Below, piece after piece: positions 52,141-64,000 of a stretch of DNA of 64,000 bases (its first letter is position 1; the number at the start of each line of letters is the position of its first letter). The notes beneath the pieces are model-generated. The model made no database searches. It worked only from the letters and a program-made list of their open reading frames with translations, and was not told where the DNA came from. Origin of the DNA: Flaccisagitta enflata (lineage: Eukaryota; Chaetognatha; Sagittoidea; Aphragmophora); assembly GCA_965153355.1 (NCBI GenBank), contig OZ231126.1:63302001-63366000 (forward strand), given 5' to 3'. The position numbers were made by a program, and so were the translations under genes.

Positions 52141-54002
52141 CCCCCCTGCGAAAGAACTATGATTGTCAGATAGTATCAACCATCTATATTCTAGGGCAAA
52201 GAGCTTGATAGGGAGCTAGAAGAAGGTAACATAGGATGTCATTCAGTATCATTAATCTTATAAAGTATATGAAGCATTTCCCCTTTAACCAGCTTTGTCC
52301 GGTTCATTGTCTTTGTGTCACAATCGGATTCATCTGAAGATGATCTGCACTCTTTCTCCATGCTTCCAACACCAAGTTTCCTCATTATCCATCTAATAAG
52401 GGCAATGTTCCCATTCCTGTTAAATGCAATATTTACTGACTATAAGTTCAGTCCAACTCAATTTTAAACTTTCCCGTTAAGATTCACCTGCAAACCACAA
52501 CAATACAACAACTAAATCCAAACCTTGAAGCCGACATTCCAATCAAGAGGCCAGTTCCATATCTTTTCTCCTTCCCTTGCTTTTTTCTCCGAGCTGTTTG
52601 CACTCTTTTCAACAGAACTGCTCTCCTGATTATTCAGAAATAAGAATAGCTCAAGGATAGAACAGAATCATATCATCTCCTAAAGCAAAGTTAACCCTTG
52701 TCTGCTTCATTGTTATCATCATTCAAAACCAGCCACACTCTTACTATCACAATAGACATTATTGCCAACCACCTGAAGCTGCCAATGGTTTGACGTCCTC
52801 TTCCATAGTTTTAACGTCCAACATACGCCAAACACCTCTTGAGCCCATGCCCAATGTCTGTTTCCTGTTCTGTTCTTGATGATCTTAATGTTTGATTTGA
52901 ATGTATCTGAAATAGTCTCTTTTGTAAGAGGAAGGAGGGACACATTGGTACGTCCTTCCTCCGCGCCAGAACTCTCCACGTGGAGGCAACCTTAATGATT
53001 GGACAAGTTTTCTACTGTCTTTAGATATTACTTCACTATTAACTGCTGTTTTTCTACTTTCTTTAAACGTCACTTAACTAGTAACTTTTTAGATGGTAAA
53101 CTGACTAAAGGATTGATGAAATTTCTAAACTAGCAAGAATTTCCACCTTTAAAGTTGATAAAACAATTAGTTAACTGCAAGACTTATTTATAAAGAAACT
53201 GATTTACTAGTCAAGCTTTGAGGTCCATTCATTAAGGCGGAGACTGTTGGAGTTCCACCTACCTACCTTGCATTAACCTTGAAACCACGTTAGGCGTGTA
53301 TTCAAGGTATCTAGATGTTTAAAGCTAGTCTGCCTAAAAAAACAAATCTGTAAATGAAAGGATGAATGATTGAATGAATGAATGGATTTCATCTCTTCTC
53401 TTCGTGGCGTCTGAGTCATGTACAGCAGTCATTTATGCAAGAACAATTTCAGGAACCATTAGTGGATTTGCTTCGTGACTTGATGGACATTCAGCTGGTC
53501 AGGTAACTCCACGCCCTTTTCTAGCCATGGAAGATAGGAAAAAATGCATTGACATTGTTACCTGTTCTAGGGTACTGAATACATCTAGATGTATCTCACC
53601 CAATTTTCTAAAGGGTAAGATATATCTGAACATACTCAACACTCTAAAATGGTTAAAAATGCTAAGACATTTCCTCCTACCTTCCTCAGCTAAGAAAGGG
53701 CGTGACTCCCGAGTTAGCCATTCGTTACAGAAGGCCATCAGTTGCAAAATGGACATTCACCTGATTGGGTAACTCGAAAGTTGTCCCCTCAACCACTTTA
53801 CTTTTGGACAAGCATTCAGAAGTACATAAACAGACAAAATAGTGGACATTCACCTGTTAGGGTAACCCCCGCCCCTTGGGTTGCCCTTGGTTCCCTGTGG
53901 CTTTTGTTTTCCTTAAAAGGTCAAACAGCTTGAAGTACACAAACAAACAGATTATGGATATTCACCTGATTGGGTTACTAGAAAGTTACCCCTTAACCAC
54001 TG
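52141..54002. other. Non-coding segment, right arm
   Basis: Inverted copy of 43756-45600, including the four GGTGAATGTCCA-type words. No gene recognised. Confidence 0.5.
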
Positions 54003-54004
54003 TA

Positions 54005-54555
54005 CAGGGTGTTTCACATCAAATGATATATAAGAAAACAATGTTGTTCTGCTTTTAAAAAACTATTCTGAAAATAGATACATTGAGCTTTTTTTTTTAT
54101 GTAAAAATTTCATTGGTTTAAGTTGAGTAGTTTGGCCACAATATAGATTTGAAGTAAAATGAATATTTACAGTCAATGTGTTTTTCATCCTGGAAGCTTT
54201 TCTTTAAATCATTTTCACGTCCAAACGGTTTGAGCTACAGATGCCAGATTGATCTCAAATAAAAGATATTCTAATTTTCTTTCATTTCAGTCCAATCTGG
54301 CTTCTATAGCTCAAACCGTTTAGACGTGAGAATGATTTAAAGAAAAGCTTCCAGGATGAAAAACACATTGACTGTAAATATTTATTTTACTTCAAATCTA
54401 TATTGTGGCTAAACTACTCAACTTAAATAAATGAAATTTTTACAAGAAAAATTGGTGTTTAAGAGCTTTATGAATCTTTTTACAAAATTGTTTCCTCATT
54501 TTCAGAAGCAGAATGACATCATTTTCTTACTTATCATTTGATGTGAAACACCCTG
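54005..54555. mobile_element. Foldback MITE with TA target duplication, right arm
   Basis: 551-bp counterpart of the element at 43203-43753, flanked by TA (54003-54004, 54556-54557). Nearly identical, with several substitutions near the centre. Confidence 0.88.
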
Positions 54556-54633
54556 TAGTTATCCAAAGATAACTAATTCATCTATTCAACAATGAATTGT
54601 TGAATCGTTCTTTCTCCAGCGTCATACCTTCTT

Positions 54634-57600
54634 TCACTGTTGGGCGTCAGGATGCTGATGTGATACCTTCTGTTTGTAAATGAAGAGATTTGCTTTCTCC
54701 AACGCCAAAACACTAGTTGAGGTAATGGATGCATCATTAATTTCAAACCACACATCCCTTGATTTCCTGTAACATACATAATGTCCAGCATTTGCATGAG
54801 ATCCAATATGTTTAATAACAGAGATAAGTTCAAAACTAGTTGGACCCTCTGTAGTGTTGATCACTAAATTTTCAGCAACTATGCAAGCAGTATTGATTTT
54901 TGTATTGTTTGGTCCTGCTCGACTTAAATTCACCATAAGAAATCTTGGTTTCCCATCTATCACTAATCTTTTTTGACACTGAAATTTACATTCTGTTTCA
55001 TTGCAAACTTTTTCTGAATTTTCAAACTGATTAAATAAGTTCCTCAAAGCATCATTTAAATCAAATTTACCTTGTTTAATGAATTTTTGATGAAAAAAAA
55101 CTGACACAATTGTTTCTCTCAATCTGATTGATTGTTCAGATTCACAATTTGGACAATGATAAGTTTCAATCTGAAAATGACCTAAAGGAGACAAACTATC
55201 ACAATTATTGATTAACTCTTGAAACGCCTCAACAGCATCTTCTTGACTCTTCAATCGCCATTCCTCAAATTTTCCGATTGACATCAAGAAAGCTTGTTTG
55301 ATAGAAACATCAAATAATTTCTCAGTGTATAAATCAAGTTTTTCAAAATGTACATTGCCCTTACTTAATATCCAATTAAATATAGCGCTACAAATATCAG
55401 TACTATCAGTAGCTGTAAACTTGATGTCAACTGAAAAAATTGCCCACAACGCCTGAAAAATAGAATTCAACCAACAAGTATTGTGTTGGTTTTGTAATCC
55501 CTGAAAGAATTTTGCTGAAGAAATGCAACTAGTTTGTCCAGTTGCAGTACTATTTTCTTCAATAAAAGAATCGATGGGTTGATGATCGCATCTTTCAGAC
55601 AACTTACTTTCACCAAGGTCTTTCAAACTGTCATATTGTCCTTTGAATTGAGGCTTGTCTCCAGTGTCGGTCATGATAGTGTCATCATCCAAATTCAAGA
55701 TGGCGACAATACTATGGTGGTCAGAAAAGTAACTAGGATTAACCCATGCTAAAATCTCTGTATCAAAATTGGCATACAAATGGTCAATACGGGTCATCCA
55801 TTTAGTCGTTGGGAGGGCTATACAATTGCTAAATCCTTTTTCCAACAAACATGCTATGTCATCCTTGTGGTTGAAGTCACCCCCTATCAATATCTTTGGA
55901 AAATCATTACATTTGTTTAAAGCTTTTTTCATGCAAGTGTGTACAAAGCTTAAAGGGCACTTTGGACTGAAATAAACAGCAACAATTATTGTACCATCTA
56001 TCTTGCAGGTTATAGCCGTTCCATGATATCCATCAGTTTTCTCATGTATTTTCTGAAGAATCTCTACATTGACATCTGGCTTAGCCATTATCACAATTCC
56101 ACCAGGGATCCTTAAATAGTTATCCATGGTGATTTGATCTTTCAAAATAAAACCATCTAAGGATAAATTATCTGAGGACTTTAACCGACTGTCTAAGAAA
56201 AAACAAACATCTGCCGCCATTGTGCTTAAGTCCATTAGAATGTCTTCAAGATGCGGCAAAATGCTATTCACATTATGAAAAACAAGCTTTAATGCTGTTC
56301 CCGGAAATTTGTACAATGGTTTCCACACCAATTCAACCCCTCTCTCTTCAAGTTCTTTAAACGCATTACAAACTTTGTCCTCTGTGATCAATAATGGAAA
56401 TTTCTTCTTTCTCCGTTCAGCTTCCTTGTAGTAAGGGTCTGTGAAAGCACCAACAATGTGTAGATTCTCTAATTCATCACTTCTTGAGAATGCCACATAT
56501 TGTTCCCTCCTTGACAACGCCTTTTTATCCAAATGAACCACTGTATGTATGCCAATGTTGTTGTTTCCTTGACATTTAGCGATAGTGAAGGCATACCCAT
56601 AACTCAATGGGAATTGCTTTATCATTCCAAATATCTTTATTCGGGATGTTGGAAATTGCTTTGTTACTTTAGTAATGGGGGTCCAACCATCGTTGCATCT
56701 CTTTGCATACTTACTGCTATTTCTAATTCTTGATCTGGCATCAACACCTACCTTTTCATTGTCAAATTTAACCCACAATGTCAAAGGGTGATTTTTAGAG
56801 CTGAAGTCAATGTCCATAAGAGTACCAATCGCTCCATTGACAAGACCATCGTTGATGCAAATGTTTGTGGGGATAAAGTATCTGCCACCAATCTTTAACG
56901 ATAGATGCAAAAGCAAACCCATTGTTGCTTTTGGATTATTATCAGTCTTTATCTTAGTCAAAAGAGTTTGCTTTACATCTTTTGTTGCATCACCCAACAG
57001 TGTGACTATGGCGTCAATGTCATACTTAGCTGTTACTAATTTGTCAAGTGTTTCAAGATTGTGTTGATCAACATCTTTGTTTTCTTGAAAATAATCAACC
57101 CTGCAATTAGGTAGATAACTAATAGCTTCCTCTTTTATTTCCCGGGTCTTAAAGAGTTTCACACTCTCAGCCTTCATGGGAGAAGATGGATCAGAAAGAT
57201 CGTTTAGTGCCTGAATGTAAGCCAAATCATCCTGTCTCATGATCTCACTCAAAGTAAAACTTTGAAAGCTTTTAAACAAGAAGTCCCCTACAATAGGGCC
57301 ACAAGGATGTTTCTTGTCAGGTTCAAAGATCCAGTCATCGAACATAGGGCCCAGCTGACGAGGATCTCCAAAGAAAACTGCGTCAAGTCCACCATAATCA
57401 CTCGTAGTCTGTTTTATTGTTTTTAAATGTTTGTTGATTTTTGTATTCATATGAGCCCCTACATATGTAAATTCATCCGCACATAAAAATTTGATGTTGG
57501 CAAAAGCATCAATCAACTGCTGCAATCGTTTGTCGCTTATCAATCCAAATACAGAATCATCAGAAAGATTTTGGTTAATTTTCATGCCTAAAGCGCTGTG

Positions 57601-59883
57601 GAATGTCAAACCGCCCGAGTTGAAAGCAGCATTTCCGGTAAACGCGCATATTATGGAATAGGCAGAGTTTGGATCATTACTCCTTAAATTCGAGTAAAAA
57701 TTGTCAACCCACATATTTATGGCTTGTAACAATCTTGATTTGCCAGTTCCCGCGGGACCCATTATCATAATCCGAATAGGAATACTCAACTGCACTCTTC
57801 TGATTATGTCATAGAAAATTTCTCTCTGTCTTAAACTTCTGTAAACAGCATTCTGTTCTTCCGCAAGGGCGGTACATTTCCTAATTTTTACATCTTCATT
57901 TCTAAAGTAGTCCTCCCCTAGTTCATGAATCAAATCAAGGTCAGCATGTTCCTTATCGATGACTCCATCATTTTGCAACTCATTAACCATGGCAGCAGCA
58001 CTTTCATCATTGTCTAAAGATGGTACAATGTTATCTTGATAGTCATCAATTTCAGGGTCTTTCGATAAGGATTCCAAAGTCTGTTCGTCAATCTTATGTA
58101 ATTCGGACTTTTTGCCCTCCAAGTACTCTTTCAAAGACAGATAACGATCAGTGTAGGTATCAAAGTCACCATACAGCTTATCTTCATTTCGCCATGGTAC
58201 AAATAACATCAAAAGAACTCTTGCATAATTCTCCATGTCCATCTCTGGAGAATATTGGTGATATTGAAGAATTCTTTTCTTACCAGATACACCCAAGGCA
58301 AAGTCCGCCAAGGACAATTTTTCATCATCTACTGATCTTTTGCTGTATCTACTATGAAGATTTTCTATAAAAATGTCTTCGTCATTGTCCTTCATGTGCT
58401 TCAATTGATCTTTACTTTTCAGCATTTTAACCCGTTCATTCTTTGGATAAGTGTTAATAAAGACCTTTGTCCTAGTGGACTGAGTTTTGTGCATTTGACA
58501 AAGGTCATAGGCTACTTCTTGAGCAGATACCTCGCTAGCACCCTGAAATTCTTTGCAAATTCGAGTCATTTTTGTTTTGAGGGAAGAGTTTTTCTTCTTA
58601 CAATCTGCCACAACCTGTCGTAAGAGTCTACTCATCCCTCGGTACGACTTCCCAATGTAATTGATGACGTACATACAAACGGAATATGGATCCAATATGT
58701 ATTGGATATCCATATTCCCAATCCAAGCTTTTAAAAGATCATCATTGTAATTGTTCACCCTTACGTCTTTGAGATCCCTCTTCATAAACACCTCTGCTCT
58801 TTTCAAGGTTGAGGAAATCGCAATATAGTATTGCTCAAAGTCCATTTCTAGAGCAGTGAGGTAATCTTGAAATGTCATGGTGAAAAATTTAGGATCATTA
58901 AGATCCATCTCATCAAGAAATTTTTTGATACGAGCTGTGCGATCTTTGTTCTCCTGAATGAATTGCATTTTGAGACGTTCTTGAACATCCTCATCAATGT
59001 CAGGAAATCTTTTCTTGATATACACAGTCCAATCAAGAGGTTCTATGATCCTGGTTCTGTCCATGGGATGTCGCGGAAATCTAAACCTGCATTTTTTTCT
59101 CCCTTTCTTTTTACAGCATTCCGTATGCTTATGAATTTGGCAACGAAGATGAAATGGAACATTTTCTCTATCCTCAGAAGAGATTGAGCATTTGACATAC
59201 TTGTCAATGTATTCAGATATCTCTTTGTTGCTTTGAATTCCATACTTTGGAGCATCGTGCTTCCACATGATCATGTGAACATGTGGAGAGCCGCGTTGCT
59301 GGAATTTGATGCGGAAAAAGTAATCGTCCAAATTTCCATCATAGTGCAGTTTCTCTTTCAAAACAGTCTTCAGGAATGCTTCAAAGCGATGATTGAAATG
59401 ACGCGCGCACAGAACAGCATTCCCTCTAATCAATTCCACCTTCTTATCCCAACTCATGTTGTAGATTTCTTCATCCGATAATATTTTGCCATCTAAATCT
59501 CTTTGAAACAACTTTATCAACTCGGGCCACCAGGTTTCACATGCAGTGAAAGTGAGAAACCATGTCCGCATTCCGAGTTGACGGACCATTGCAAACAATT
59601 CTCCCTTTACCTTTTGCCAGTAAGCGGGACTACATTGATTGGAAGCTAATACCTTGTAACCGCCATCATGTTTGAGAATGTTTTGGAAATCATTACCTAA
59701 TACATCTTTGGCAGTTACAGAAGCTCCATCCACTTTTTTTCCTTTCTTCCTGTTGATATTTATATTATTTTTGTGGAGAATTGTTTCCGCCTTTCGAAAA
59801 ATGGAAAATGGATATGTTGGATGCGTTCTATATCTGTTGTCTTCATGCATGAGCTGGAGTTTACATTTATCCTTGAATGACAT
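54634..59883 (-). pseudogene. Helentron Rep-helicase-EEP-USP polyprotein, right-arm copy
   Basis: 1,749 codons, equivalent to residues 111-1861 of the left copy. Rep, helicase, EEP and USP motifs are all retained, including the HUH histidines, Walker A, the USP Cys and His boxes and the stop position. Differences cluster: about fifteen substitutions lie in the Rep part (59140-59760), while long stretches after it are identical. Others are a 6-bp deletion near 57835 (LNRRQKE to LRQRE) and a small cluster near 54905-54975. Upstream the frame is closed by a TGA (TCA on the plus strand, 59911-59913) where the left copy has Gly. The listed start Met is therefore not the native start, and the protein would lack its N-terminal half. 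Called a pseudogene on that basis. Confidence 0.88.
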
Positions 59884-60302
59884 GGGAACAAGGTGTTCTT
59901 TTGGCTTCTCTCAAGCATTGAGAGTTGGGTAAGCCAAATCCTCACAGTGTTCATCTAGAGTCATGGGCAAAGGTGTTTCCCCTTCACCAGGAGCCACTGA
60001 CAGATCATTCCTGGCGCACACCATGTCTTGACACCATGTCTTGCAGCTCATCTATTTCATTAATGATCATCGTGTCATCATTTCCAATGTTGGTTGGGTA
60101 ATCGTCACCCAGCTCATCCCAATCATCGTCATCATCATCTTCATCCACTTGAATGTCAACATATTCACCTTTATTACAAGATGAGGTCTCCCCACTAAGC
60201 TCCATTCCTTTCATGCTCTCTTGCAAACTGGCCTCATTGATTTTCTCAAGCTTTTCAAAATTGTTTGTGACAATCTCTACACCAGCTTCTTTATACAGTT
60301 CC
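59884..60302 (-). pseudogene. Helentron linker fragment, right arm
   Basis: Corresponds to the acidic region before Rep (DDDDDDWDELGDDYP). It carries the TGA at 59911-59913 and a perfect 13-bp tandem duplication (ACACCATGTCTTG at 60018-60030 and 60031-60043), absent from the left arm, that shifts the frame. Confidence 0.9.
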
Positions 60303-60650
60303 TGTAAAGAAGATACGCTCGTAGAAGCAGGCTCTAGTTTCTTAGCTTAGTCAACATAGCTTCGCTAGTTAGTTCTTCGTCTCTGTATTTTATGATTTCC
60401 TTATTTCTTTAGTTTCTTTCTTTCTTTATGAACCCGATACGCCTCTCCACATTCGCCCAACAAATCGGTGCGTCTAGTTTTGTCATTTGTCTGTCATTGT
60501 TTGTCATCGGTCATTTATCGAGATGTCATGTCATGTCATAGTCGTTTCCCTACAAATACAGTCATGGGTTCGAAGCAATGCTGCGTCCTCATTTGTCGAT
60601 GCACAGCGGAGAAGGAGAGGCGCCCCGTCGCGGGGGTCAAATACGCGACA
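60303..60650 (+). repeat. TRIM LTR, right arm copy 1
   Basis: 348 bp, TGTAAAGAAG to ATACGCGACA; the counterpart of 37115-37462. Confidence 0.9.
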
Positions 60651-61071
60651 ATGACGATTTGAGGCCTCCATACGATCGGCAATGAGAAAAGAACTTCTTG
60701 CGCCTTCGAAAGATTCACCGGCGGTGGAAGTCGATACGAGAGCGTCGGCGCACGTGGAAAATGTATGACGTCACAACAAACAAAATAACGAGAACTCCTT
60801 TCCCCAAGTCGCATAACGCGGAAGACGCGGACACGAAACGTTGTGTGCACGGCGCGGAAAACAGAGACACCGCACCAAAACGAGATAACCCATCGACAAG
60901 GCGGCAAACATTTTCCGCACACAAAGACTCTTTCGAGTCGACGCCGCGACGGCGGGAGAAGCTTCCGACGGCGGGAGAAGGCGGAAAGTCGGCTAACACC
61001 ACCAAAGTCCTACTCGCGCTCTTCATCACGTTACCACCTTCGTTCCTTCGGAACGGTGGTTGGGGCGGGAG

Positions 61072-61419
61072 TGTAAAGAAGATACGCTCGTAGAAGCAGG
61101 CTCTAGTTTCTTAGCTTAGTCAACATAGCTTCGCTAGTTAGTTCTTCGTCTCTGTATTTTATGATTTCCTTATTTCTTTAGTTTCTTTCTTTCTTTATGA
61201 ACCCGATACGCCTCTCCACATTCGCCCAACAAATCGGTGCGTCTAGTTTTGTCATTTGTCTGTCATTGTTTGTCATCGGTCATTTATCGAGATGTCATGT
61301 CATGTCATAGTCGTTTCCCTACAAATACAGTCATGGGTTCGAAGCAATGCTGCGTCCTCATTTGTCGATGCACGGCGGAGAAGGAGAGGCCCCCCGTCGC
61401 GGGGGTCAAATACGCGACA
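61072..61419 (+). repeat. TRIM LTR, right arm copy 2
   Basis: 348 bp, preceded by the purine-rich TTGGGGCGGGAG; the counterpart of 36346-36693. Confidence 0.9.
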
Positions 61420-62585
61420 GTTCCGATTTAGCCAGAATGCTAAGAGCTTGTTTGACCTTGTTGAGATCAATGTTCTGAGCAAGGTAGTCATGATTATATT
61501 CCATCTTACGTTTGAAATGCAATTGCATTATTTGATTATCAAGTCTGGGGCATGGAAGTTGCAAATTAAGTTTTCCAAGGTCTATTGGGACATTCACAAC
61601 ATTACTCTTAATGCCCCTCTGCCTATCGCAGCCCAATTTTTGCACCCTCATAAACTGAACACGTGGGGCGACGCATCTCTCCTCTCCTTCATTCAATGAC
61701 TTTACCTCAGGAGGAACAAATGGCAACTCATTACCATTTACAACCGCGTACTTAGGCATTTTTTCACTTTTCAAATTTGCATGACAGCTATTGCAAATAT
61801 ATTCGTATCCATCAAAACTTAATTTATTTGTCCTGCAATTATATTGGTTTCCCCCAATTTTGACTGCAGTATCCAATTTTTTATTGATTTTCACCACTTG
61901 ATTTTCAAATAAACTTCGGTTACAGATAGTGCAGATGAAGTCCGGTCCGTACTAGATGAGCTCATAAAAGTTCTGGAACTGAGAGATTATTTCCTTTCTG
62001 TTTACCCTGTAGCTCTCATCATGCATTCTTATTGTTGTTAACTTAAGGTTTCTAGCGAGTCTCAAATTTCTTTGATGTGCTTTTGCACCTTTGTATCTTT
62101 TTGCAGTTGTTACAGATTTTTCCTTGTATGAGGCACGTTTTCTGGTCAATATATCATTTTGATTTTCTTTATAGTGACTTTGCCTGTTTGTCAAAATTTT
62201 ATCTTTGTTCTGATCATAATGCAATTGCTTGTCTGTCAAAATTTTATCTTTGTTCTGATCATAATGCAAATGCCTATCTGTCAAAATTTGATCTTTGTTC
62301 TGATCATAATGCATTTGTTTGTCAGTCAAAATTTTATCTTTGTTCTGATCATAATGCATTTGTTTGTCAGTCAAAATTTTATCTTTGTTCTGATCATAAT
62401 GCAAATGCCTATCTGTCAAAATTTGATCTTTGTTCTGATAATAATGCATTTGTTTGTCAGTCAAAATTTGATCTTTGTTCTGATCATAATGCAAATGCCT
62501 ATCTATCAAAATTGTATCTTTGCTCTGATCATAGTGCAATTTCCTGTCTTCCAAAATTTTTCTTTGTTCTTCTCATAATTTTCTT
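61420..62585 (-). pseudogene. Helentron DUF6570-like and 15-residue-repeat part, right arm
   Basis: Holds the same cysteine cluster, PRVQFMRVQKLG motif and nine 15-residue repeats as the left arm. Broken by a TAG (CTA on the plus strand, 61952-61954) where the left copy has Lys in ELIKYGPDF, and by a one-base deletion in an A run near 62560. Confidence 0.9.
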
Positions 62586-64000
62586 TCATCCGTTCTCTGG
62601 CCTTAGATAGTAATTCCTGATTTTCTGCTTCAGATAATTTTTTGCCCTTATTTCACGTCTTTTTTTTTGCCTTCTTGCCTCTTCACTCTTAGATCTTTTT
62701 CCCTTTCCACCCAACAATAACGATATTTCTTTTCTTTGACAAAACCCAGAGCTTGAGTTAGCTTCATCATCATTTTGACTAGTAAAGCAATCTACTAATG
62801 TTTCTATTTTGCCATCTTTTTTCTCCAATTGTATGAGACACCCACGTTTTGAGTTGTATGTCAGAGATATTTTATCCTCTATATCTTTTGAATCTTTTGA
62901 TAGACTCTTAACCATAGGATTGAGGAATCCTTTGATTTTTTTCATCACTTTCTTTAAATGTCCCCTAGAAAAATTTCTTGGTTGAGGGATTTTCATTTTT
63001 GGATGTTCATCACTCAATTCATCACAAACACCATCATCAACCAAACCAGAATCAATACCATTGGCATCATCACCAGCCACATCATTGCTATTATCCTTAT
63101 GCGGGCAGGGATGTTCTTCTTTTACAGCATAGGTCTTTTTCAGCCGAGGTCGTCTTTGATTTTTGAAAGAGGTTAATTTTTGCTGCAATTTGATGAGCAG
63201 ATTTGGGTCCCTTTCAAATTTTTTTTGCAATTGAGGAGGTGTTCGTTTTATTGAAGGGGATGGATCTCCCCTTGAAACCTCTGATTGGTTGCAAGAAAAT
63301 TCTGGTCGCTCATACCAAGAAATATTGCGTTTCGCCTGTTTCTTTGGCTGTTCTTCTCGGTGTTGGTCTTTGTTGCTGACTTTTTTCACTCGTTCCACTC
63401 TCGGTTTTGCACGTGGAAGATGATTAGGCTGAGAAAAACAATAATCGGAAACAGGAGGAAACCACAGATCTGCTTTTTTTGGCTTCTTCTGCTTTTTGCG
63501 GAGAACAGGAGCATATTTTGGAAGACAAACAGGTGATTTAGACACTTGCTTGGCAGCCTCTTTGATTGGGCCTCTGAAAGAAACATCTTGAGCAAGGCAA
63601 CACTGCAAAATGAAGTGGTTTCGATTAGGTTTTTCTTTGCGTGTCATTTTTGGTACAGCAACCTGCGGTTCAAACGAAAATTTACAGGAAGCTTCTGGTA
63701 AAGGAGGGAAGTCATCCTGTGAAAGTGAAAACTTTGATTTGGGTTTGAGGAGATACTGTACCATTTTGAGTTTACCATCTGTCTGGCCTTTAGAACCATC
63801 TGTCAAATGCAACCCATCAGATGTTAGATAGGGAAGCCACTTGTGAAGGGGAGGTGAGATAACAGACCTCACTTGATTGCTGTGACATGGACAAACGGTA
63901 AAACAACTCTGATAGAGTGAAATGGCATTGTTTGTGGTGTCTATCCAGGTTTGCGATCCGCACTCTGGATGATCGTGAATCATGCTTGGGTTTTTGGACA
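62586..64000 (-). pseudogene. Helentron SGNH-to-basic region, right arm (partial, off the edge)
   Basis: An uninterrupted frame from the window edge to 62586 that joins the SGNH domain to the basic region in one chain (SPSIKRTPPQLQKKFERDPN across the junction near 63235). This shows that the two left-arm frames are one protein split by a 4-bp duplication. The block V motif DGLHLT is present near 63810. The SGNH nucleophile region lies beyond the right edge. The frame ends because a run of seven A in the left arm (35120-35126) has six here (near 62640). Confidence 0.9.

Larger units (their letters stand above)
60303..61419 (+). mobile_element. Miniature LTR element (TRIM), right arm
   Basis: 1,117-bp counterpart of 36346-37462 in opposite orientation, at the same site of the Helentron, with target duplication GTTCC at 60298-60302 and 61420-61424. 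The same two LTR-LTR differences are present, so the insertion happened before the two arms separated. One internal base differs between arms (near 61038). Confidence 0.93.

Overview
The window looks like a repeat-rich animal genome, most likely an invertebrate. A decayed BEL/Pao retrotransposon (a group known only from animals), an APE-type non-LTR retrotransposon with an RRM-like ORF1, a Helentron-type rolling-circle transposon and very long microsatellites all point that way. I cannot name the phylum. I see no host gene with exon structure, no tRNA or rRNA gene and no CRISPR array.

Layout. 1-1.3 kb: the end of ORF1 and start of ORF2 of a non-LTR retrotransposon on the minus strand, running off the left edge. 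1.5-20 kb: mostly non-coding, with long microsatellites, a dispersed family of 20-bp minisatellites bounded by a GC-rich hairpin, other dispersed motif families, and three roughly 140-bp double-hairpin elements (9.29, 13.56 and 17.31 kb) whose paired stems differ in sequence but stay complementary. 20.9-28.6 kb: a broken BEL/Pao element with a very glutamine-rich Gag, then protease, reverse transcriptase, RNase H, integrase and DUF5641-like remnants. 28.9-31.2 kb: GC-rich, coding-like sequence that I cannot assign.

33.4 kb to the right edge is one giant inverted duplication. Each arm carries a Helentron-like element (left arm plus strand, right arm minus strand) around a core of CT/GT/CA/GA repeats near 49 kb. 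The left copy has one 4-bp frameshift and one inserted 1,117-bp miniature LTR element. With both discounted, the reading frame from 33404 to 43124 is exactly divisible by three, about 2,864 codons. Domain order is SGNH hydrolase, a 15-residue repeat region, a cysteine-rich DUF6570-like region, HUH Rep nuclease with two tyrosines, Pif1-type helicase, an endonuclease/exonuclease/phosphatase-type nuclease, and a C-terminal ubiquitin-specific-protease (USP) domain with recognisable Cys and His boxes. The right copy has the same miniature LTR insertion plus several further disabling lesions.

How it fits together: Rep and helicase would do rolling-circle transposition. The second nuclease is typical of Helentrons. 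The esterase-like and deubiquitinase-like ends are the unusual parts and may act on host factors. The short hairpin-bounded minisatellite units could be non-autonomous relatives of the Helentron, but that is inference.
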